DNA of 64,000 bases, taken from contig NZ_JADKRX010000001.1 of assembly GCF_015350975.1 (NCBI RefSeq), forward strand, positions 824,733 to 888,732. Direction: 5' to 3'. Origin of the DNA: Curtobacterium sp. VKM Ac-1395 (GTDB lineage: Bacteria > Actinomycetota > Actinomycetes > Actinomycetales > Microbacteriaceae). The position numbers were made by a program, and so were the translations under genes. The notes below the pieces were generated by a model. That model did no database searches. It was not told where the DNA came from and was given only the letters and a program-made list of their open reading frames with translations. Below are positions 46,813 through 56,503 of this stretch, in pieces. Position 1 is the first letter of the stretch. Every line of letters starts with the position of its first letter.

Positions 46813-47766
46813 ATGGCCATGCGAGACATCTCCACCTTCGGCGCCCGCACCACCGCAGCCGAGGTCGTCGACGGCATCGATCTGACGGGTCGCACCGTTC
46901 TGGTCACCGGAGCGGCGTCGGGCATCGGGGTGGAGACCGCGCGGGCCCTGGTCGGTGCCGGGGCGACCGTGACCCTGGCGGTGCGGGACGTCGCCGCGGG
47001 GCAGCGCGTCGCCGAGGACATCGCGGCCACGACTGCCCGAGCAGCACCGACGGTCGTCGAACTGCACCTCGACCGGCCCGCCTCGATCGCATCCGTCGCT
47101 GCTGCCTGGTCCGGCCAGCTCGACGTGCTCGTCGCCAACGCCGGGATCATGGACGCCCCCGAGTCGTACACGGCCGCCGGGTGGGAGTCGCAGTTCGCGA
47201 CGAACCACCTGGGCCACTTCGCCCTGGCGCTCGGGCTGCACGACGCCCTGGCAGCGTCCGGCTCCGCGCGGATCGTCGCCCTGTCGTCGAGCGGGCACGG
47301 CTCCTCGCCCGTCGTGTTCGACGACCTCTTCTTCCGGCGGCGTGCGTACGACCCCGGTCTCGCCTACGCGCAGTCGAAGACCGCGAACGCGCTCTTCGCC
47401 GTCGGGGTCGGGCGGCGCTGGGCGGCCGACGGCATCACCGCCAACTCCTGCATGCCCGGCGGCATCTGGACCGGCCTGCAGAAGCACTGGGACCCGGACG
47501 TCCTGGCGGCGACGAAGGTGGCTGCCGGCGACATCGTGAAGACCCCCGAGCAGGGCGCCGCCACGTCCGTCCTGCTCGCCACCGCGCCGGAGCTGGCCGA
47601 CGTCACCGGTCGCTACTTCGAGGACTGCCACGAGGCCGAGGTCGTCGACGCCGTGCGCGACGGCCTGTACGGCGTGGTGCCCTGGGCGCTCGACCCGGTG
47701 GACGCCGACCGACTGTGGGACGTCTCGCTCGCCCTGGTCGACGCCGAGGCCCGCGCCCGCCGCTGA
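46813..47766 (+). CDS. Short-chain dehydrogenase/reductase (WW-domain-oxidoreductase-like)
   Basis: This 317-residue classical SDR has the cofactor motif TGAASGIG (about 33-40), NAG (about 108), catalytic Ser in ALSSSGHG, and YAQSK with Tyr-Lys. The long C-terminus with SCMPGGIWTGLQKHW is typical of the retinol-dehydrogenase/WWOX-like subgroup. The substrate cannot be inferred. GGGAG lies just before two nearby ATGs (46813, 46819); the first is used here. Confidence 0.85.
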   Translation: MAMRDISTFGARTTAAEVVDGIDLTGRTVLVTGAASGIGVETARALVGAGATVTLAVRDVAAGQRVAEDIAATTARAAPTVVELHLDRPASIASVAAAWSGQLDVLVANAGIMDAPESYTAAGWESQFATNHLGHFALALGLHDALAASGSARIVALSSSGHGSSPVVFDDLFFRRRAYDPGLAYAQSKTANALFAVGVGRRWAADGITANSCMPGGIWTGLQKHWDPDVLAATKVAAGDIVKTPEQGAATSVLLATAPELADVTGRYFEDCHEAEVVDAVRDGLYGVVPWALDPVDADRLWDVSLALVDAEARARR

Positions 47767-47783
47767 GCGCCCGCGCCGGAACG

Positions 47784-48668
47784 CTACGCGGTGATCGCCG
47801 CGGGCAGCCCCACGGCCGTCCGCATCGCCCGCCGCACCGCGGCCTCGTCGGGCAGCAGCTCCTCCTGGTCCCCGCTGAGGAAGAACCGGATCTGCCCGAT
47901 CGCCTGCTCGGTCAGCATGTCGAGCCCGCTCAGCACCCGACCGCCGCCGGCCTCCCACCGCGATGCGACGGCAGTGGGCCACGGCTCGTACGCGACGTCG
48001 AACAGCACCGCGTCAGGCCCCGACGGCGTCAGGTGCAGGTCGTCCGCCGCACCACCGGGGAGCGTGGAGATGACGAACCCGAGCGGCCCCGCGGCGTCGA
48101 GCTCGTCGAGCGGGTGCAGTTCGAGCGTGACGCCGAGCCGCGTCGCGAGCCGCACGAGCGCACCGGCCCGCGCGGTGTCCCGCACGAAGACCCGCACGAG
48201 CTGGGCGCCGAGTCGCAACGACGCGGTCATGGCGCTCGCCGCGGTCGCCCCGCCACCCAGGACGGTGGCCTCGCCGGGCACGTGCCCGAGGGCCTCGACC
48301 GGACGGACGAGCCCCTCGACGTCGGTGTTCGCGCCGACTCGACGCACGCTCTCACCGACCTGCCGGAACGCGATCGTGTTGGCGACGCCGAGCTCGTCGA
48401 CGAGCGGCGTCGTGCTGTCGAGCATCGGCAGCACCTCGCGCTTCAGCGGCATCGTCAGGCTCAGGCCACGCAGCCCGGGCTGCCCTGGACCCAGCCCCGT
48501 GACGAACGCGTCCAGCTCGCCGGACGCGACCTCGTGCCTCCCGTACGTGAACGGCACCCCGAGGGCGGCGTAGGCCGCTTCGTGCAGGGCGGGGGAGAGC
48601 GAGTGCGCGATCGGCGAGCCGAGAACGGCGAGGTGGGTGCGGTGCGGATCCGCGTACGACGGTGTCAC
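47784..48668 (-). CDS. aroE: Shikimate dehydrogenase
   Basis: The 294-residue enzyme carries LGSPIAHSLSPALHEAAYAALG at the substrate site, LSLTMPLKREV with catalytic Lys, GANTDVEGLV with Asn/Asp, the GGGATAAS dinucleotide loop, and FDVAYEPWPT near the C-terminus. It reduces 3-dehydroshikimate to shikimate with NADPH. The start is GTG. Divergent from the iron-siderophore binding protein gene across 58 bp. A quinate-type variant is possible, but the motifs fit AroE. Confidence 0.92.
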   Translation of the reverse strand: MTPSYADPHRTHLAVLGSPIAHSLSPALHEAAYAALGVPFTYGRHEVASGELDAFVTGLGPGQPGLRGLSLTMPLKREVLPMLDSTTPLVDELGVANTIAFRQVGESVRRVGANTDVEGLVRPVEALGHVPGEATVLGGGATAASAMTASLRLGAQLVRVFVRDTARAGALVRLATRLGVTLELHPLDELDAAGPLGFVISTLPGGAADDLHLTPSGPDAVLFDVAYEPWPTAVASRWEAGGGRVLSGLDMLTEQAIGQIRFFLSGDQEELLPDEAAVRRAMRTAVGLPAAITA

Positions 48669-48707
48669 GGTCGGACAGCCTAGCCATCCCCGTTCCGAGT
48701 GCGGTTC

Positions 48708-48726
48708 TTAGGGTAGCCTTACCTCT
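48708..48726 (+). promoter_or_regulatory. DtxR/IdeR-type iron box
   Basis: TTAGGGTAGCCTTACCTCT matches the 19-bp actinobacterial iron-box consensus TTAGGTTAGGCTAACCTAA at about 14 positions. It ends at the base before the GTG of the siderophore-binding protein gene, so iron-bound DtxR/IdeR should block transcription there. Confidence 0.85.
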
Positions 48727-49743
48727 GTGATCCGTCCTTCCTCCCCCAAGCAGCGCCTCCGCCGCGTGCTCGCCGCTGTCGGCGCCGTCGTGGCCGCCTC
48801 GCTCGTCCTCGCCGGGTGCTCCTCCGGCTCCTCGTCCGACTCCGCGTCGTCGTCGTCGACCTCCGGTGGTTCGACCTTCCCGGTGTCGATCACGACCGGT
48901 CTCGGCACCACGACGATCAAGTCCGAGCCGAAGCGCGTCGTCGCCCTCGGCTGGGGTGACGCGGAGACGGCGCTCGAGCTCGGCGTGCAGCCCGTCGGCG
49001 CGAGCGACTGGCTCGCGTTCGGTGGCGACGGCGTCGGCCCGTGGCTCAAGGGGGCCTACACGAAGTCGCCGAAGATCATCAACACGCTCGAGCCGAGCTA
49101 CGAGGACATCCTCAAGCTCAAGCCGGATCTGATCCTCGACGTCAAGTCCTCGGGCGACAAGGACCGCTACAGCAAGCTCTCGGCGATCGCCCCGACCGTG
49201 GCGATCCCGAAGGGCGGGGAGAACTACCTCGCCTCGACCACGCAGCAGACCACGATGATCGCGAAGGCCCTCGGCAAGGAAGCCTACGGCAAGAAGCTCC
49301 TGTCCGGGGTCGACGACGCCTACGCCGCCGCCCGCAAGGAGCACCCGGAGTTCCAGGGCAAGTCCGCCGTCATCGCCGCGTACACGTCCGAGGGCTTCGG
49401 CGCCTACGCCTCCCGCGACAGCCGCGCGACCTTCATGCGGAACCTCGGCTTCGAGATCCCGCCGAAGATCGACCAAGAAGCCGGCAAGGAGTTCTCCGTG
49501 CGGCTGTCGAACGAGAACCTCGACCTGCTGGACGCCGACCTGACCGTCGTGCTGCCGATCTACGTCGAGGCCTCGGCCGCCGAGTCCGACCCGCTGTTCC
49601 AGAAGGTGCCGTCCGTGCAGGCCGGCCACGACATCGTCTTCGACGACAAGGACGTGTCGTCCGCGTTCTCGATGGGCACCACCGCGGCGATCGAGTGGGC
49701 GCTGGACCGGCTGCCCGCCGAGTTCGCGAAGAAGCTCGGCTGA
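48727..49743 (+). CDS. Iron-siderophore ABC transporter substrate-binding lipoprotein
   Basis: The 338-residue protein has a lipobox LVLAGC (Cys31) after a charged signal peptide, a Ser-rich linker, and a periplasmic-binding fold of the FepB/FecB class: KRVVALGWGDAETALELGVQPVGAS, YEDILKLKPDLILDV, and TTAAIEWALDRLP at the end. It delivers ferric siderophores to a permease that is not in the window. The GTG start directly touches the iron box, leaving no room for a ribosome site, so a leaderless transcript is likely. Confidence 0.92.
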   Translation: MIRPSSPKQRLRRVLAAVGAVVAASLVLAGCSSGSSSDSASSSSTSGGSTFPVSITTGLGTTTIKSEPKRVVALGWGDAETALELGVQPVGASDWLAFGGDGVGPWLKGAYTKSPKIINTLEPSYEDILKLKPDLILDVKSSGDKDRYSKLSAIAPTVAIPKGGENYLASTTQQTTMIAKALGKEAYGKKLLSGVDDAYAAARKEHPEFQGKSAVIAAYTSEGFGAYASRDSRATFMRNLGFEIPPKIDQEAGKEFSVRLSNENLDLLDADLTVVLPIYVEASAAESDPLFQKVPSVQAGHDIVFDDKDVSSAFSMGTTAAIEWALDRLPAEFAKKLG

Positions 49744-49769
49744 CACGGTCGGTCGCGTGCTCTGACAGA

Positions 49770-49833
49770 CAGGAGGCCCGACCCGCCATCTCGGGACCGC
49801 TCGCGGTCCGTGGGTGGTGGGGCGGGCCTCCTG
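49770..49833 (+). terminator. Terminator after the siderophore-binding gene
   Basis: CAGGAGGCCCG and CGGGCCTCCTG form the outer stem, with a nested GACCGC/GCGGTC hairpin inside. Confidence 0.7.
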
Positions 49834-49921
49834 GCCGTTCGGGTCCGGCGGTGTGCCGGGGCTGCGCCGATCCGACTGGCCGTTGGGGTCCGGCGGTGTG
49901 CCGGGGCTGCGCCGATCCGAC
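49832..49921. repeat. 45-bp tandem duplication
   Basis: Two almost identical 45-bp units (49832-49876 and 49877-49921) containing GTCCGGCGGTGTGCCGGGGC. They are intergenic between a terminator and the DUF1304 gene stop. No coding meaning seen. Confidence 0.75.
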
Positions 49922-49942
49922 TGTCCGTCTGGGTGGATCCGC

Positions 49943-50347
49943 TCAGTTGGCGAACATCGACCCGAGGAAGGCGAACAGCAGGGTGATGAGCGGCAGCGAT
50001 CCCTGTGCGAAGGCGGAGTTGAGGTACCGACGGCCCGTGCCGGCGAGGATCACGGCGGCGGCCAGCATGCTCGCGGTGGAGAACACCACGAGGGTCCAGC
50101 CGGTCGCGGGGTTGCCCGTGGCGACGAAGACGACACCCAGGACCGCGCCGATCGCGAGGAACAGGTTGTAGAAGCCCTGGTTGAAGGCCAGCGAGCGGGT
50201 GGCTCGGGCCTCGGCGTCGGAGGCGATCCCGAAGATCTTCCGCACGCGGGGGCTGGTCCACGCCACGGACTCGAGGAAGAAGATGTAGACGTGCACCAGT
50301 CCGGCGAGGACTGCGCACACACACGAGATCACGAGGAGCGCTGACAT
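49943..50347 (-). CDS. DUF1304 membrane protein
   Basis: The 134-residue protein has four transmembrane helices and the DUF1304 pattern: AGLVHVYIFFLESVAWTSPRVRKIFG, then NQGFYNLFLAIGAVLG. The family is small, found widely, and of unknown function. I chose the ATG at 50347 because GGAACG lies just before it; an ATG three codons earlier has no site. Divergent from the chorismate mutase gene. Confidence 0.88.
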   Translation of the reverse strand: MSALLVISCVCAVLAGLVHVYIFFLESVAWTSPRVRKIFGIASDAEARATRSLAFNQGFYNLFLAIGAVLGVVFVATGNPATGWTLVVFSTASMLAAAVILAGTGRRYLNSAFAQGSLPLITLLFAFLGSMFAN

Positions 50348-50422
50348 GCGTTCCATTGTCACAGACGCCGCGCGCGCTGGGGTTCGGGGTCGGGGTCCGG
50401 GGTCCGCCGCTAGGCTCTGTCC

Positions 50423-50746
50423 ATGAGCGAGTACGACGACGAGGCCGTGGCGGAACTCCAGAGCATCCGGCAGAGCATCGACAACATCGACGCCGCTGTG
50501 ATCCACATGCTCGCCGAGCGGTTCAAGTACACCCAGCGCGTGGGCTACCTCAAGGCCAGCGCCGGCATGCCCGCCGCCGACCCGGGTCGCGAGCAGATCC
50601 AGGTCGCACGCCTCCGCTCGCTTGCTGCCGAGTCCCACCTCGACCCGGCGTTCGCGGAGAAGTTCCTGAACTTCATCGTCGCCGAGGTCATCCACCACCA
50701 CGAGCGGATCGCCGTGGGCGAGGAGATCGCTGCGGACGCTCCGTGA
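50423..50746 (+). CDS. Chorismate mutase, AroQ class
   Basis: The 107-residue all-helical protein has the AroQ active-site residues in order: Arg16 (IRQSIDNID), Arg33 (LLAER-like LAERF), Lys44 (VGYLKA), and GREQIQVARL with Arg56. It converts chorismate to prephenate for Phe and Tyr. There is no signal peptide, so it is cytoplasmic. The stop overlaps the GTG of the lactonase-like gene. Confidence 0.92.
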   Translation: MSEYDDEAVAELQSIRQSIDNIDAAVIHMLAERFKYTQRVGYLKASAGMPAADPGREQIQVARLRSLAAESHLDPAFAEKFLNFIVAEVIHHHERIAVGEEIAADAP

Positions 50747-51927
50747 GCGACAGCAGTCCCGAGGCGGCTGGGGCTGCCGCTGGTGTTCCGTCGGCTGCGG
50801 CCGCTGCGTCCGCTGTGGCAGGACTGCGGTTGCTCGTCGGGTCGTACACGGCCACGGGCGGTGGGAACGCGACCGGCATCTCCTTCGTCGAGAACGGTGT
50901 CGCCGCGACGGTGGCCGTCCTCGACGACCCCTCGTTCCTCGCCGTCTCCGGCGACCGCGTCTACGCCGTGTCCGAGACCGCCGAGGGCAGCGTCAGTGCG
51001 TTCCGGCGCTCGGGCTCCGCACTCGAGCACCGCTGGACCGCGACCGCCGGCGGGAACGCGCCCTGCCACGTGCAGGTCGATCCCTCGGGGGCCCTCGTCG
51101 TCACGAACTACGTCTCCGGCACCGTGACCGCGGTGTCGTTGGCGGCTGCCGAGTCGTTCGCTGCCTCGGTCGCGGCGAGTGACGGGGTCGTGGGGGCGCG
51201 GGGGTCCGCCGGTGCCGTGGTGGTGCCGGCGTCGGCGATCGCGACGGTGGCGTTGCCTGCTGCTTCCGGTCCCGTTGTCGATCGGCAGGACGGGCCGCAC
51301 GCGCACCAGTCCGTGCCGACGCCGGAGGGCACGGTGCTCGTCGCCGACCTCGGCGGGGACACGCTGCACGAGTTCCGGGTCGACATGTCGGACGGCGGTG
51401 CCGGTGCCGGTGCCGCTGGTGCTCATGCTGGTGCTGGTGCTGGTGCCGTGTCGCTCGTGCCGGTGCGGGTGCACGACGTCGCGCCGGGAGCCGGACCGCG
51501 CCACATGACCTGGTTCGACGGTGACCTCATCGTCGCCGGGGAGCTCGACGGCCGCGTGTATCGTCTCCGTCGCGACGACAGCGGCGTGCTGCGGCTCGTC
51601 GCCTCGGTGGACACCTTCGACGGGCCGACGGGGGATTCCCTGCTGAGCCACATCGAGGCCGACGAGTCCGGCCGCGTGACCGTCGCCGTCCGTGGTCGTG
51701 ACGTGATCGTCGTGCTCGACGCCGCGGATGGTGGACTCACCGTCGTCGGCAGCGCCCCGTGCGGTGGGGCCTGGCCGCGGCACTTCGCGCGGGTGCCCGG
51801 GTTCGTGCTGGTCGCGAACGAGCGCTCCGACGCGATCGCGGTGTTGCCCGTCGGGGACGACGGCGTGCCAGGGGAGGCCGTGGCGCAGATCGCCGTCGGC
51901 ACCCCGACGTGCATCGTGCCGGTGTAG
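50743..51927 (+). CDS. Lactonase-family beta-propeller (6-phosphogluconolactonase type)
   Basis: The 394-residue protein has seven-bladed propeller motifs of the YbhE/Pgl family: LLVGSYTATGGGNATGI, HVQVDPSGALVVTNYVSGTV, GPHAHQSVPTPEGTVLVADLGGDTLHEF, GAGPRHMTWF, HIEADESGRV and WPRHFARVPGFVLVANE. It may hydrolyse 6-phosphogluconolactone or another lactone. An Ala/Gly/His low-complexity insert (about 220-245) interrupts a blade. The start is GTG in a GTGA overlap with the chorismate mutase. Confidence 0.85.
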   Translation: MSDSSPEAAGAAAGVPSAAAAASAVAGLRLLVGSYTATGGGNATGISFVENGVAATVAVLDDPSFLAVSGDRVYAVSETAEGSVSAFRRSGSALEHRWTATAGGNAPCHVQVDPSGALVVTNYVSGTVTAVSLAAAESFAASVAASDGVVGARGSAGAVVVPASAIATVALPAASGPVVDRQDGPHAHQSVPTPEGTVLVADLGGDTLHEFRVDMSDGGAGAGAAGAHAGAGAGAVSLVPVRVHDVAPGAGPRHMTWFDGDLIVAGELDGRVYRLRRDDSGVLRLVASVDTFDGPTGDSLLSHIEADESGRVTVAVRGRDVIVVLDAADGGLTVVGSAPCGGAWPRHFARVPGFVLVANERSDAIAVLPVGDDGVPGEAVAQIAVGTPTCIVPV

Positions 51928-51987
51928 CCGGTGTAGCCGGTGTAGCCGGTGTCGTTCGGGTCGTTCGGGTCGTTCGGGTCGTTCGGG
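51919..51987. repeat. Two adjacent 9-bp tandem repeat blocks
   Basis: CCGGTGTAG x3 plus a partial, then TCGTTCGGG x4. The first block begins inside the last codons of the lactonase gene, so the stop codon is repeated in frame. Confidence 0.8.
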
Positions 51988-52035
51988 CCGTTCTTGTTGT
52001 TCGGCCCTGGCTCGGTTCGCTGCGACCCGGTTCGG

Positions 52036-52956
52036 TCAGCGTTCGATGAGGTTCTCGAACGTCCGACCCTCGGCCAGCGCGGCGACCTGCCGGCGCATCA
52101 GCTCGATCGACCGCGGCACGCTGAGGTCCGTGTTGCCCCCGACGTGCGGCGTGAGCACCGTGTTCGGCGTCGTCCACAGCGGGTGCCCCTCGGGCAGCGG
52201 CTCCGGGTCGGTGACGTCGAGTCCTGCCGAGAGCCGGCCGCTCTGCAGCTCGGCGACGAGTGCGTCCGTGTCGACGACCTTGCCGCGGGCGACGTTCACC
52301 ACGACCGCTCCGTCGGGCAGTGCTGCCAGCAGGTCGGCGTCCACGAGCCCCTCGGTCTCGTCGGTGAGCGGTGCGATGAGCACCAAGACGTCGGTCGTCC
52401 GGGCGAGCTCGGCGAGTTCACCGAACGCGTGCACGTGGCGGCCGTCCTGCTCCCGGGCGGTGCGGGCGACGACGCGGACGTCGGTCTTGAAGGCCTCGAA
52501 GCGGGTGGCGATCGCGCCGCCGATGGCCCCGTACCCGACGACGGTCACGCGACGGTCGGCGAGCGAGCGGGTCTCGCGGGCGTCCCAGATGCCGGCCGCG
52601 CGGTCGAACTGGAAGGCGCCGATCTCGCGGAGCACCGTCAGCGTCAGGCCGAGGGCGAGCTCGGCGGTCTCGTCGTCGTGGATGCCACGGCCGTTCGCCA
52701 GGGCCGCGTGCTCCGGGACGTGCGGCAGCGCGTGCTCGTAGCCGGCGCTCGGCAGCTGCAGCAGCTGGAGGTTCGGCAGGTCGTGCACGTACTGCCAGCG
52801 GTGCTGCCCACCGAAGTAGAACGGCAGGAACGCGATGGCGACGTCGTCCGGGCGCCCGTAGGGGGCCTCGACGTCCCACACGTCGAGCTCGATCCCGTCC
52901 GGCACGGGGCCGAACCGGTCGACGAGCTCGGCGAAGGGCAGGGTGACGATCGACAT
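52036..52956 (-). CDS. D-isomer-specific 2-hydroxyacid dehydrogenase
   Basis: The 306-residue enzyme carries the Rossmann motif VGYGAIGGAIA and catalytic residues in VNVARGKVVDTDAL (Arg), LDVTDPEPLPEGHPLW (Glu) and TPHVGGNTD (His). It reduces or oxidises a 2-hydroxy acid with NAD(P)H; the N-terminal substrate domain is shorter than in SerA, so it is not phosphoglycerate dehydrogenase. It lies 13 bp behind purL on the same strand and is probably read through from purSQL. Confidence 0.9.
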   Translation of the reverse strand: MSIVTLPFAELVDRFGPVPDGIELDVWDVEAPYGRPDDVAIAFLPFYFGGQHRWQYVHDLPNLQLLQLPSAGYEHALPHVPEHAALANGRGIHDDETAELALGLTLTVLREIGAFQFDRAAGIWDARETRSLADRRVTVVGYGAIGGAIATRFEAFKTDVRVVARTAREQDGRHVHAFGELAELARTTDVLVLIAPLTDETEGLVDADLLAALPDGAVVVNVARGKVVDTDALVAELQSGRLSAGLDVTDPEPLPEGHPLWTTPNTVLTPHVGGNTDLSVPRSIELMRRQVAALAEGRTFENLIER

Positions 52957-52969
52957 CGCGTTCCGCCGC

Positions 52970-55390
52970 TCAGCTGTCGGTGCGGGGGGAGAAGGTGCCG
53001 TCCGAGGCGAGCGGGCCGCGGCCCAGGACGCCCTCGGTCACGGTCTCCTGGATGACGTCGCCGAAGCGGGTCGGCATCGTCGAGCCGTGCGTGGTGCGCA
53101 GCTCGTCGATGCTGGCGGTGAACGCCCCCTGGACCTCGAGCGCCTGCGAGTGGCCGTCCGTCACGCCGATGCGCAGGACCGGGAAGGCCCGGCCGTTGCA
53201 CAGGCCCTGGAAGCGGACGTCGTCCTCACGGCGGACGGACACGACGACGCGGCCGGTCGACTCGGAGAACAGCGCGGTCGCGAGGTCGACCCCGTCCCGC
53301 TCCTGCAGCTCGTCGAGCACGACGCGTGCGCCGACGCCGAAGCGCAGGACGCCCTCGGCGAGCGTCTGGCCGAGGCCACCGTCCGCCAGGTCGTGGGCGC
53401 TCGTGAGCAGCTGCTCGTCGGTCGCTGCACGGAGCAGTTCGCCGAGGGCCTTCTCGCGGGCGAGGTCGACCGCCGGCGGACGCCCGCCGAGGTGCCCGTG
53501 CACGGTGCCCGCCCACGCGGAGCCATCGAGCTCGAGGCTCGTCGTGCCGAGCAGGTAGAGGTTGTGGCCGTCGTCCTGCCAGCCCGATGGGATGCGCTTG
53601 GCGACGTCGTCGATCACGCCGAGGACACCGACGACCGGCGTCGGGTGGATCGGCGTCGAACCGGTCTGGTTGTAGAACGACACGTTGCCGCCGGTGACCG
53701 GGATCCCGAGTTCCATGCAGCCGTCCGCCAGGCCCTCGACGGCCTGCGAGAACTGCCACATCACCTCGGGGTTCTCCGGCGACCCGAAGTTCAGGCAGTC
53801 GGTGACGGCCGCGGGGACCGCGCCGGTGACGGCGACGTTCCGGTAGGCCTCGGCGAGGGCCAGACGGGCACCCTGCTTCGGGTCGAGCTGGCAGTAGCGG
53901 CCGTTGGCGTCGGTCGCGATCGCGATGCCGAGCCCGGTCTCCTCGTCGACGCGGATCATGCCGCCGTCGTCGGGGAAGGACAGCGCGGTGTTGCCGAGCA
54001 CGTAGGTGTCGTACTGGTTGGTGATCCAGCGCTTGTCCGACAGGTTCGGCGACCCGAGGAGCTGCAGGAACTGGGCCTTCAGCGCCGGGCCCGTCTCCGG
54101 GCGGTCGAGCGACTCGGCGCCGTCGGCCTGGAGCGCGTCGATCCAGGTCGGGTAGGCGACGGGGCGGTCGTACACGGGGCCGTCGACGGCGACCGTGCGC
54201 GGGTCGACGTTGACGATCTCCTGGCCCTGCCAGTCGATGACGAGCCGGCCGGTGCCGGTGACCTCGCCGAGCACGCTGGTCTCGACCTCCCACTTGCCGA
54301 CGACCTCGAGGAAGGCGTCGAGCTTGTCGGGACGGACGACCGCCATCATCCGCTCCTGGCTCTCCGACATGAGGATCTCCTCGGCGGTGAGCGTGGGGTC
54401 GCGGAGCAGGACGTCGTCGAGCGAGATGTGCATGCCGCCGTCGCCGTTGCTGGCGAGCTCGGACGTGGCGCACGAGATGCCCGCGGCGCCGAGGTCCTGG
54501 ATGCCCTCGACGAGGTCGTCTCGGAACAGCTCGAGGCAGCACTCGATGAGGACCTTCTCGGCGAAGGGGTCACCGACCTGGACTGCCGGACGCTTGGTCG
54601 GGCCGCCCTCGGTGAAGGTGTCGGACGCCAGGATCGACGCGCCGCCGATGCCGTCGCCACCGGTCCGGGCGCCGAAGAGCACGATCTTGTTGCCGGTGCC
54701 GGAGGCGTTCGCCAGGTGGAGGTCCTCGTGGCGGAGGACGCCGACGGCGAGGGCGTTCACGAGCGGGTTGCCCTGGTACACCGGGTCGAAGTAGGTCTCG
54801 CCGCCGATGTTCGGCAGGCCGAGGCAGTTGCCGTAGAACGAGATGCCGCCGACGACCCCGTGCACGACGCGCGCGGTGTCCTCGTGGTCGATCGCGCCGA
54901 AGCGGAGCTGGTCCATCACGGCGACCGGGCGGGCGCCCATCGAGATGATGTCGCGGACGATGCCGCCGACGCCGGTGGCAGCGCCCTGGTACGGCTCGAT
55001 GTAGGACGGGTGGTTGTGCGACTCGACCTTGAAGGTCACCGCCCAGCCGTTGCCCACGTCGACGACACCGGCGTTCTCGCCCATGCCGACCATCAGGTCC
55101 TTCTGCATCTCCGGCGTGACCTTCTGGCCGAACTGCCGGAGGTAGTTCTTGCTCGACTTGTACGAGCAGTGCTCCGACCACATCACGGAGTACATCGCGA
55201 GCTCACCCGAGGTGGGGCGGCGGCCCAGGATCTCGCGGATCTTCGCGTACTCGTCCGCCTTGAGCCCGAGCGCCTCGTAGGGCTGCTCCTTGTCGGGCGT
55301 CTCGGCGGCGTCCTGCACGGTGTCGGGCTTCGGGCGCACGTGGGTCGTCACGGTGGTGTTGTTCCCTGTCACTGGCGTCGGCGTCGTCAC
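52970..55390 (-). CDS. purL: Phosphoribosylformylglycinamidine synthase subunit PurL
   Basis: The 806-residue protein is of the small-PurL type, slightly long because of an extra N-terminal 25 residues and inserts. Signatures seen: [79 protein letters not shown], and [16 protein letters not shown]. With PurS and PurQ it converts FGAR to FGAM using ATP and glutamine. The GTG overlaps the purQ stop. Confidence 0.97.
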   Translation of the reverse strand: MTTPTPVTGNNTTVTTHVRPKPDTVQDAAETPDKEQPYEALGLKADEYAKIREILGRRPTSGELAMYSVMWSEHCSYKSSKNYLRQFGQKVTPEMQKDLMVGMGENAGVVDVGNGWAVTFKVESHNHPSYIEPYQGAATGVGGIVRDIISMGARPVAVMDQLRFGAIDHEDTARVVHGVVGGISFYGNCLGLPNIGGETYFDPVYQGNPLVNALAVGVLRHEDLHLANASGTGNKIVLFGARTGGDGIGGASILASDTFTEGGPTKRPAVQVGDPFAEKVLIECCLELFRDDLVEGIQDLGAAGISCATSELASNGDGGMHISLDDVLLRDPTLTAEEILMSESQERMMAVVRPDKLDAFLEVVGKWEVETSVLGEVTGTGRLVIDWQGQEIVNVDPRTVAVDGPVYDRPVAYPTWIDALQADGAESLDRPETGPALKAQFLQLLGSPNLSDKRWITNQYDTYVLGNTALSFPDDGGMIRVDEETGLGIAIATDANGRYCQLDPKQGARLALAEAYRNVAVTGAVPAAVTDCLNFGSPENPEVMWQFSQAVEGLADGCMELGIPVTGGNVSFYNQTGSTPIHPTPVVGVLGVIDDVAKRIPSGWQDDGHNLYLLGTTSLELDGSAWAGTVHGHLGGRPPAVDLAREKALGELLRAATDEQLLTSAHDLADGGLGQTLAEGVLRFGVGARVVLDELQERDGVDLATALFSESTGRVVVSVRREDDVRFQGLCNGRAFPVLRIGVTDGHSQALEVQGAFTASIDELRTTHGSTMPTRFGDVIQETVTEGVLGRGPLASDGTFSPRTDS

Positions 55391-56091
55391 TTGACGAGCG
55401 TCGACTCGATCACGGAGGTGAAGAAGGTGAGGCCGTCCGTACCGGAGGCCATCGCCGCGGGGGTGTCCGGGCCGAAGCCGGGCTCGGTCGCGTGCTCGGG
55501 GTGCGGCATCAGGCCGACGACGTTGCCGCGCTCGTTGGAGACGCCAGCGATGTCGTCGATGGACCCGTTCGGGTTCACGCCGACGTAGCGGAAGACGACC
55601 TGGCCGTTGTCCTCGATGCGCTTGATCTCGTCGGCGTCCGCCACGAAGCGGCCGTCGGCGTTCTTCAGCGGGATGGTGATCTCCTGCTGGGCGTCGAACC
55701 CGTTCGTCCAGGCGGTGCCGGCGTTCTCGACGCGGAGCTTCTGGTCGCGGCGGATGAACTGCTGGTGGGCGTTCCGCGTGTGCGCTCCGGGGACCAGGCG
55801 GGCCTCGGCGAGCATCTGGAAGCCGTTGCAGATGCCGAGCACGGGCATGCCCTTGCCCGCTGCGTCGATGACCTCGGCCATGATCGGGGCCTTCGCGGCG
55901 ATGGCCCCGGCGCGGAGGTAGTCACCGTAGGAGAACCCGCCGGGCAGCACGATCGCGTCGACGCCCTGCAGGTCGTGGTCGCCGTGCCACAGGGCGACCG
56001 GGTCGGCACCAGCGAGACGGACAGCGCGCTGGGCGTCGCGGTCGTCGAGCGAACCGGGGAACGTGATCACACCGATGCGCATGGCGGTCAC
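55387..56091 (-). CDS. purQ: Phosphoribosylformylglycinamidine synthase subunit PurQ (glutaminase)
   Basis: The 234-residue class-I amidotransferase has the nucleophile loop [24 protein letters not shown], and [11 protein letters not shown] with His and Glu. It supplies ammonia to PurL. The GTG at 56091 overlaps the purS stop (GTGA); an internal ATG three codons later is an alternative start. Confidence 0.97.
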   Translation of the reverse strand: MTAMRIGVITFPGSLDDRDAQRAVRLAGADPVALWHGDHDLQGVDAIVLPGGFSYGDYLRAGAIAAKAPIMAEVIDAAGKGMPVLGICNGFQMLAEARLVPGAHTRNAHQQFIRRDQKLRVENAGTAWTNGFDAQQEITIPLKNADGRFVADADEIKRIEDNGQVVFRYVGVNPNGSIDDIAGVSNERGNVVGLMPHPEHATEPGFGPDTPAAMASGTDGLTFFTSVIESTLVK

Positions 56092-56357
56092 TTGGCGACG
56101 CCGTCCTCGGTGTCGGCGACGCTGACCGAGACGACGTCCTCGATCACGGCGTTGGAGAAGACGTCCACCGCGATCTCGCGGACCTCGGCGAGCTTGGCGT
56201 CGTCGACGGGGCCGTCGACGTGCACCTCGAATCGCTTGCCGATGCGGACGTTGGTCAGGTCGTTCTTGCCGAGGCGGGCGAGGGCGTTGCCCACCGCCTT
56301 GCCCTGGGGGTCGAGGATCTCGGCCTTCGGCATGACCTCGACGACGATCGTTGGCAC
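56088..56357 (-). CDS. purS: Phosphoribosylformylglycinamidine synthase subunit PurS
   Basis: The 89-residue protein shows the PurS pattern [26 protein letters not shown] and [13 protein letters not shown]. It bridges PurQ and PurL. First gene of the overlapping purS-purQ-purL operon, starting at GTG. The upstream 146-bp gap to the PadR gene holds the divergent promoters. Confidence 0.95.
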   Translation of the reverse strand: MPTIVVEVMPKAEILDPQGKAVGNALARLGKNDLTNVRIGKRFEVHVDGPVDDAKLAEVREIAVDVFSNAVIEDVVSVSVADTEDGVAK

Positions 56358-56444
56358 GTGTTCACTCCAGCACGGGGGAATCGGGTGGGGACCGCTTCAG
56401 TCTAGGTGGCGCACGCGTCGCGGCGGGTGCGGTTGTGGAGAACT

Positions 56445-56472
56445 GTTCGATCACGTATATTCCAAGTCGAAC
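56445..56472. promoter_or_regulatory. PadR-type operator overlapping a -10 element
   Basis: GTTCGA and TCGAAC form an inverted repeat with 16 bp between them that contains TATATT. This is a likely promoter with an operator for the PadR regulator encoded 30 bp downstream. Confidence 0.55.
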
Positions 56473-56503
56473 ATTTGGGATCGATGACGGACAGGAGGCT
56501 CGG

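Noticed and set aside
52943..55588. 881-codon plus-strand frame opposite purL
   Set aside because: Antisense of a certain housekeeping gene; no recognisable protein features.
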